Source: Cyclina sinensis (Eukaryota > Mollusca > Bivalvia > Venerida > Veneridae). Taken from it: 64,000 bases of DNA. Positions 57,624 through 64,000 of this stretch are shown in pieces. The stretch lies in contig JAAONU010000013.1 in assembly GCA_012932295.1 (NCBI GenBank), positions 3,704,603-3,768,602 on the forward strand, written 5' to 3'. The position numbers and the translations under genes were made by a program. Below the pieces are notes generated by a model. The model saw nothing but the letters and a program-made list of their open reading frames with translations. It made no database searches and had not been told where the DNA came from. Numbering within the stretch: the first letter of the stretch is position 1; the number at the start of each line of letters is the position of its first letter.

Positions 57624-59067
57624 TACTGTTCACGAAAAGTAGGGGATATTATGTTATTTTGTTGTGATATGGGAAACCTACTCTTTATAGGCAATCATAA
57701 TTGTATATTTTTACATTATTGGTCGTTCATGTGTAGATAGCATGGTCACTAAAGTATATAAATCTCGTTCAAATTTGTGCTGAACGTGCAACTTTAGGAC
57801 ATGAGGCATGAGGGCTAGCATGCGGATTTTAACATTGACCGAAATCATGGTAATTGTGACTTTAGTTGGGCCAAACCTTGAGAATATTGTTTTGTGTAGA
57901 TGTCGACATCAAGTTTACAATCGGAATTATGAGACGTCTAACGAAACGTCAACGTTGGCAGGCAATTTGTATGCTCCAGACCAGGTTGCAGCTGACTTAA
58001 ATGTTTAACAGTCCATTTTCTGTCAATGTGGGTCACGCTATCTAACGACTGGTGACGTGATTGATGTCCGAGACAACCGCTATGTTGTAAATAAAGCTCT
58101 CCGTAATAGAGCACTGACGGTCTTCAAAATTGCCTTCGACATGTCAGAAGGATCAATGTCTCGAAACAGAGATCAGAAATCAATCGCCTACACTCAGACG
58201 GTCTTAAAGCTAGGCGCCCTCAAGTGGTCTTCCCGTTATCTACAAGGCGTTGTCATGAACGTTTGGCGTGGTGTAGCCAGCGGCGTCGGTGGAATATTTA
58301 CCAGTGGTCACATGAGATATTCAGTGACATCTTGACTTTCGTGATGGTCGGAGAAGAGTTTGGTTTCGCCCAAGTGAACGCTTTACAGACACTGCTAGGG
58401 TTGCCCACGACCGATATGGTGGTAGGTTCGTTATGGTATGGGTGGCATCACTAAGACTGCCAGAACAAAGCTGTGTGCCATGGCAGTGTGACTGGCCAGT
58501 ACTACCGTGACAACATGTTGGTTCCGGATGTTGTCCCGTCTTTCATTTTCCAGGATGATAACGCTAGTGCCCATAGGACAAAACTTGTCACCGAGTTCCT
58601 AGCGGAGCAACATATCCGTACTTTATCATGGCCAGTGATGAGCCCGGACTTATCACCTATTGAACATGTGTTGGACATTCTTGGAAAATGTGTCCGAAGA
58701 CGTGATACTCCACCCAGAACGTTACGTGAGGTCGGTGAGGTGCTGCAGGAAGAGTGGGTCAAAACCCCTCAATACACCATCAGTCGTCTTTTTGGGAGTA
58801 TGAGACGTCGTTATATAGCTTGTTGCGACAACAGAGGTAGTCCAACACGTTAATGAGTGCGTGTGAAAAATGATGATGTTAACGTTATTACTTTGGATGC
58901 TGTTTAAAGTACCAAAAGATATCATGAAGAAGTTAATTCTTTTATTTTATATTTTTTAAATTTTAATATGTGTGAATGAATTTGTTTAATTGATTAAATA
59001 AACATCAAAAGGTAAGGGTAAAGGTAACAATAATACCTACAATATCCGCTACTTTTTGTGAACAGTA
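57624..59067 (+). mobile_element. Tc1-like transposon, copy 2
   Basis: 1,444 bases. Ends TACTGTTCACGAAAAGTAGG and inverted ..CTACTTTTTGTGAACAGTA. TA duplications lie at 57622-57623 and 59068-59069. It is clearly related along its whole length to 54251-55630. Confidence 0.87.
57929..58853 (+). pseudogene. Tc1-like DD34E transposase, copy 2, degenerate
   Basis: Starts MRRLTKRQRW; the helix-turn-helix part is broken early (stop at about 58006). The first Asp region is eroded (FSDI.. instead of FSDES). From 58540 it is readable: QDDNASAHRTKLV, SPDLSPIEHVLD (34 residues between Asp and Glu), RTLREVGEVLQEEW, to a stop at 58853. It keeps a stretch (TPPRTLREVGE) deleted in copy 1, so copy 1 is not the parent of copy 2. 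Confidence 0.83.
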
Positions 59068-59282
59068 TATAATTAAACAAATGTTCATATCTATACAGGG
59101 GTAACAATTTTCACATAAACACTAGAAATCGACTGTAAATACCGAATATAGACAAGAGAACATAAGTAACTCTAGAAAAGGTCTTGAGTTCGAACCTTGC
59201 GCGGTTCAAGCAGACCTTTTTGTTACACTGAGTTTCAACGCAACCACAGCAACATAACTACGATTCAAGACGTAAATCATCC

Positions 59283-59565
59283 TTATGAGCGGATCAGTGG
59301 TCCAATGGTAACGTGATGGACTGGCTATCCTGGAGTCGCGAGTTCGATCCACCCCTGTTCCACTAACATTACTAATCGTCTTTTAGATGTGACGTTAAAC
59401 CGAGGTCCCTCGTATCAGCGCTATACACTGAGCAACAAAAGAACAAGGAGTGTCTCTAGAATTGGATTTTTTAAAAATCTTGCACTACATTAAATAATGT
59501 CTGTTGGGGACGTAGGCCATATGGGAAACCGTTACCGACGATGAATAAACTCAAATAGAGAGGAA
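59283..59565 (+). mobile_element. tRNA-derived SINE
   Basis: The head 'gatcagtggtccaatggtaa' and 'gagttcgatccacccc' resemble tRNA A and B boxes in correct order. The body is 'gtgacgttaaaccgaggtcc', 'tatcagcgctatacactgag' and the tail 'gggaaaccgttaccgacgat'. It matches 32087-32386 block for block. Confidence 0.68.
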
Positions 59566-61073
59566 TATTCGATAGTCAGTCTGAAATAAAGAAGATGATA
59601 TATGTTTGTTGAAGAACGTTTATTTGTTTATTAATTACTATTTAAATCTATATATCTTTATAAATCAAGCATTGTCAACGCCAACATCAAGCTTTAGTAA
59701 TTTTGTGTTACAGTTTTAGGTGAGCAATCGGAATGTTTCAATCTTGATTGGGACACTTTTCTATTTTAGAACCTGTATAAAAAACCTGTTTCTAATACAA
59801 CAATTAAGGTTTATGTACTTGTTTGCTTTTCCTGTTTTGCACAGATTGCTGATTTTGATATTGTCTGATAATAATGAGATATTTTCTCGTTAACTTTCAA
59901 CATAATAACGAAATAGTTTTCCAAAAGCTTATCTAGTAATAAAGACAACGAGGAGAGGCTTGTCAAAGGCGATTGCTTTCTTTATTACCAAAAGAGTGAT
60001 ATTCATGAACTGACTAATTATTTACTCATTCTCAGAATCTGAATCAAAGGGAAACACGGAGGAAAATCTTTTTCTTTTTTTAAATTAGACAATTGATATT
60101 TTATAATTATATTTTGTACTGATAGCCTCTGTCTGTTTGTTAGAAGGACTTATTGTCTTTTACATTTTTATGATATAAATTCTGGTTATTATATTAGTCA
60201 AATATGTTATTTCATGACGAAGTAAGAACTTATATTCCGTGACCTAGAGACTAAATGTATCTGAAGTTCAGAGAATGACAGAATACTTAAAGAACGTTCT
60301 GAAATTGGTTCAACTTCCCCCTTCCTATCCCGCGTCCCCGCCCCCAACTCCTGCCAAACCATAATAAACCTCAAAACAACAACAACAACAACAACCACCT
60401 AACAAATACCAACCATGCAAAATCAAACATGAACAAACAAACAAAAGGGAACAAATATCTCCAGAGAAAAATCTGACATAAATCCTATTTTCATGCTCAT
60501 TACCATTACCAGGACTTAGTAGTAAATTGATTGATAGATTGGTTGATGGATTGATTGATTGATATGGGTTTAACATGACACCGGTGTCCATTTATAAACG
60601 CAGTGCAACCAAATAATGCAGGAAGTAAATGATTTTCATATATATATGAAACAAGTATACAAATAGATCTAGACTTAAAAAGGTATTTATATGATACACA
60701 TCTATAGAAAAAGACATTTGATAACATGATCTGTTTGTTCTGAAAAAAAAACTTGAAAGGAAGCTGAAACAATGATAAAAACTGCCGGTGAAAAAATGTC
60801 AATATTATCTTTGAAATCTACTTTTAGCCAAATCTTTCGAAAGGAAATATATTTCTTTACACAATGTATGTCTATTTAAGACCTGCAGAAATCATAAACC
60901 CTGAAAAATAGTTACAGGGAAAACAAAGCGAGTTCTAGAATATCCGAAACGCATACAATGTATATATTTGTATACACTCAATAACCAAATGAATCTAGAG
61001 TTTTGTATGACTGTCTTTTAGCATATGTTTCACATTTCGTAAAAAGTCACCATTGATCATTAAAGGTACGGGT
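59566..61073. other. non-coding stretch 3' of the lectin gene
   Basis: Includes a GATT-type microsatellite at 60527-60563 and a CAA-type run at about 60376-60395. No gene. Part of the right side may be lectin 3' UTR. Confidence 0.4.
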
Positions 61074-62853
61074 TCATTTGCGTAATTGTTCACGAGCATA
61101 TCTGTGGGAATTGTAACACTGGTCATCATTCCAATAATACGAATAAATCTTTTCAATTAAGGCACAATCCTCACTTCTCCTACCGTCATCCGGCTGGCGG
61201 GGAGCCCAGTTTGTATACATGCCATATGTAAGAGTTGTACCCGTTCCATTCCACACCCAAACACCCTCTGTCTTCAGGTCAGTTAGTCCAAGCCAGAAGT
61301 CACCTGAAATCAATCCAACAATTTTTAAGAACTTTTTCATCACAATTCTCTGACTTGGAACAGTTGTGACAACAGATTGTGTGATAATTGTAAAATAAAA
61401 GGCGTGCCCATATGATCTTATTTGTATACATATGAATTATCAAATTTGGAAGCATACCAAGTCTTAAGAAGTAATGCCAGTAAAATCACGACTCGCCAAT
61501 AAAGTAAGTTGATGACTCTTACTTTTAAACTTCCTTGCTTGATTCCTAATAAACGTGTCTACTGTTGTGTCGTAAATTTCAACCAGTTGACCTCCCAAAG
61601 CACGACAGTCCCTCTGTTTCGAAAGAGAAAAAACACTATCTCAATTTATTTCAGGAAAAATTGAAGTTTGTATATTATTTCTGTTTAGTTAACTCATGTC
61701 AATAGAAAAAGACATGAATGATAGGTAGAAGGCGTCAACTTATAAAATAAATCTGTACACAGATAACGATGAATAAATTCTCTGAAGTGCAAATGTGCAA
61801 GTACCAGAGCATTCGTCCAGTTTTTCGCAGTAGTGCTGAAGTAGTAGCAGGCAGATGCAAATGTTAACCACTGTGGTGGACATGGTTTATGGTTTAACTT
61901 TAACGAAAAGAACACGCTTAAGTCGTAAGTGACTTAGATGTTATATAGTTCTAATGAAGGATTTCAATATCTGAAATTGATACTAATTTTGGATGGTGGT
62001 TGAACAGCAACGTGTAGTTTTGTCAATTTCCAGCCATCTTCCTGGCTGAAAACAAATTGTTTAAGATAACTAAGGTTTTCTCTAGAAAAATTCCTGTGTT
62101 ATAGCCATATGAATAAAAAAAGCAAAATCTGTCTCTTTCCACAGCATAACAAAATACGTATTAACATTTTACATGGTAAATAAACCTTAACGAGTTATAT
62201 AAGACCTTTTCCTCCACTACCGGAAAGGTGCAAAAAAGACAAACCTGTGGTTATCTGTGGGATTGTAGCGGAAGTAGTTGCTGTGGTTGAAGCTGTAGTC
62301 GAAAGTCTTGTAGAAGAAATGTGGTTGTTTGTTCAGTAACAGCAGCCATTGTTGTACCAGAACTTGTATCGGAGGTCGTTAATGTACTGGAGATATTATC
62401 GCTTGAAGTTTGCTGTGCAACATTAGGCACTACATGTGTAGATGTCAAAGTAGATATTAATACTGTGGACGTACCTGTTGATAGATCATCATGCTCGTTC
62501 ACAGGATTTGCTTTTGCTTGAGCACTTGGTGTACTTGGTGTCTCATGCATCGCAGGTTTGGTCACATCGGGGGCGCTTGTTACCGGAGGATCTGCTTCTG
62601 TCGGTAAGACATTGTTACAAAGGCATTCTCTGCTGACTATGAGAAAAACAAGAGCCACGATCATGTACACCGTATAGGTTTTAGTGTAGCCATGGTGACA
62701 ACTTCCAACTGTTATTTTTCTGGATTTGATTTCGACATGATTTTCCTGTTCGCTGTAAGGTTTTTCAGGTTTCATAGAGGATTCCAACTTGCAATAACCA
62801 CTACCGGGTTTGTCAAGAGTGCTGTCGTACAAGTCATTATTAAAACTCATCAT
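61074..62853 (-). CDS. type II membrane C-type lectin with Ser/Thr-rich stalk, frame broken
   Basis: Reading leftward: ATG at 62853; cytoplasmic part of about 60 residues; membrane anchor at about 61-78 (TVYMIVALVFLIVS); then a stalk rich in Thr, Ser and Pro. At about 62316 (residue 179) the Thr-rich reading moves to another frame (STRLSTTASTTATTSATIPQITT) and ends at a donor near 62246. The lectin domain follows in three exons with agreeing phase: about 61897-61808 (CPPQWLTFASACYYF.., ends WTNAL), 61613-61523 (RDCRALGGQLVEI) and 61303-61074 (DFWLGLTDLKTEG.WVW, NWAPRQPDD, WNDDQC). QPD plus WND is the calcium/sugar-site pattern usually linked to galactose binding. The last conserved Cys (FICE-type end) is missing: the protein ends SHRYAREQLRK. 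The stalk-to-lectin junction does not join in phase as I read it, so an exon may be missing, or the copy may be broken. The likely role is carbohydrate recognition at the cell surface (inferred). Confidence 0.7.
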
Positions 62854-63740
62854 TGCCGGCAAGTTTTGTTTTAATAACCAATTTTCCTTTTAAGAGAATT
62901 ATTCATTCACTTTAGACAATTTTCAGCTTCAAATTAACTGCCCATAAAGTCATTTAAATCGGTCGTAATGAATGTCCTACTTCCATAAAGTAACTAGGAA
63001 GAGTGAAGTTAGCCTACGGTTGATATTTTCAACCGTATTTTAAGTGCATGTATTTTACACGAGGGTTAAACTTCTGAACAAGCGCCCTGAATTGAAAAAT
63101 GCTTTTTACTATGACAACGTTGAAATGGATAGCGAGAAGATCGAATGATAAGAGTTGTCTTCTTTGTAATCATAAACCTGTTTTAAAAGAATCTTTATTT
63201 TAAAAACAAAAATACAGGTAAGGTACAAAGATAAAAATAAAATGTCAACATCTTTGTCGCACAGATCTAGAGGTAAAGGTGTGCTCACCTATGAAACTGA
63301 TTGCTTAATTGGTGGATCGATCAATCGACCGACTGATTGATTTTTAGATAAACTGACTGACATATTGACTCTGATTTACTGATTGACTGATCAGTGAAAA
63401 AATAGAAATTTATTAAACATTTTTATGTTTGATTAATTATTACTTCTATAATTATCACTTATCAATTCTTCAATTATTATCATCTATGATCTTCCTGGAT
63501 GAATTAACTAATCCAGATAATATTTTAGGAGGCTTTTCTTTATGTTTGCGAAGTTTTCACACCCGTTTCAAGACGATTGGCACCGGTCAAACGCAGAGTT
63601 ACTTGCCTTATAGTATCGGTATCCTGATCTCTCCTTTATCAGCACCTACCACAATTAAACTGTAGCTCGTATATACACATGTATTAATTTTTGTAAGAAA
63701 CGAACTTTTTTTCTCTTACTTTGTTTTGTTTAAAAAAGAA
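62854..63740. other. upstream region of the lectin gene
   Basis: No gene recognised. A degenerate GATT/GACT-rich tract lies at about 63298-63400. Confidence 0.4.
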
Positions 63741-63960
63741 CCGATCGATTTAAGATGCTTGAAGTCTTAAAACTTAAAAAGAAAATAACTTAAAACTTAA
63801 GTAACGTTTGTTTATTTACATTCAACCATCATCACCCATCATCACGTGGCAAGCTTGGTGGCGCCGACCAGGCTCAATCGGTAGACTATCGGAATGTCAT
63901 TCCAGCGGTTCTTGGTTCAATCCCTTTAAGGATCGGCAAAATTTCTCCATGATAATTTAT
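63741..63960 (+). repeat. repeat shared with 42.1 kb, followed by tRNA-like SINE head
   Basis: 63741-63860 matches 42094-42193 in block order. From 63861 'gaccaggctcaatcggtaga' (A-box-like) and 'tcttggttcaatccc' (B-box-like) form a tRNA-derived head that runs to the window edge. It does not look like a complete cloverleaf, so I call it a SINE rather than a tRNA gene. Confidence 0.45.
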
Positions 63961-64000
63961 GTGGTACAATGCGTCTATAGGTCACCTACCCTCTGAATCA

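Noticed and set aside
59283..59360. Possible tRNA gene (A-box and B-box-like motifs)
   Set aside because: Arms do not pair into a cloverleaf by eye and the sequence continues into a body and tail shared with 32.1 kb, so it is a SINE head.

Overview
The window is AT-rich nuclear DNA from an animal. Genes are split by GT-AG introns, and microsatellites, minisatellites, tRNA-derived SINEs and decayed Tc1/mariner transposons are common. The repeat types (about 370-base 'tgtcgcctgc' units, 'gtatgtagcattgtctagtgg' units, 'cggacggacgga' runs) and the gene set (FAS1, C-type lectin, FMRFamide/sex-peptide-like GPCR) look most like a bivalve mollusc. The species cannot be fixed from sequence alone.

Layout. 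1-2.3 kb: last coding exon of a PAR/CES-2-like bZIP transcription factor (minus strand). 2.3-12.4 kb: no coding exon seen, but it holds an 87-base duplication and a 1.5 kb asymmetric foldback element built of about 34-base units. 12.4-16.1 kb: the last seven exons of the MON2 gene (plus strand), with a long 3' UTR. 17.9-28.3 kb: a field of two interspersed repeat families, one cut by a Tc1 element with clean TA duplications, plus a weak two-exon small-gene model at 19.3-21.4 kb. 31.5-36.1 kb: a complete six-exon gene for a secreted protein with two FAS1 domains (minus strand). 37.2-38.9 kb: a D-41-D mariner pseudo-element inserted in a TCATA/TCGTA microsatellite. 40.5-41.5 kb: an intronless class A GPCR (plus strand). 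45.6-49.4 kb: a truncated Tc1 element and a repeat mosaic. 54.2-59.1 kb: two copies of one Tc1 family. 61.1-62.9 kb: a type II membrane C-type lectin gene with a Ser/Thr-rich stalk (minus strand); its stalk reading frame breaks and its last lectin cysteine is missing.

The five recognisable genes are unrelated single-copy neighbours, not an operon or functional cluster: transcription (bZIP), Golgi-endosome traffic (MON2), extracellular adhesion (FAS1), neuropeptide-type signalling (GPCR) and carbohydrate recognition (lectin). Exon models were built by hand from open frames, splice sites and phase. Phase agrees at every junction of MON2 and FAS1, and at the two junctions inside the lectin domain.

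I found no clear new biological system. The most notable structures are the foldback element with a near-central palindrome, the nested Tc1 insertion, the mariner inside a microsatellite, and the lectin gene anomalies.
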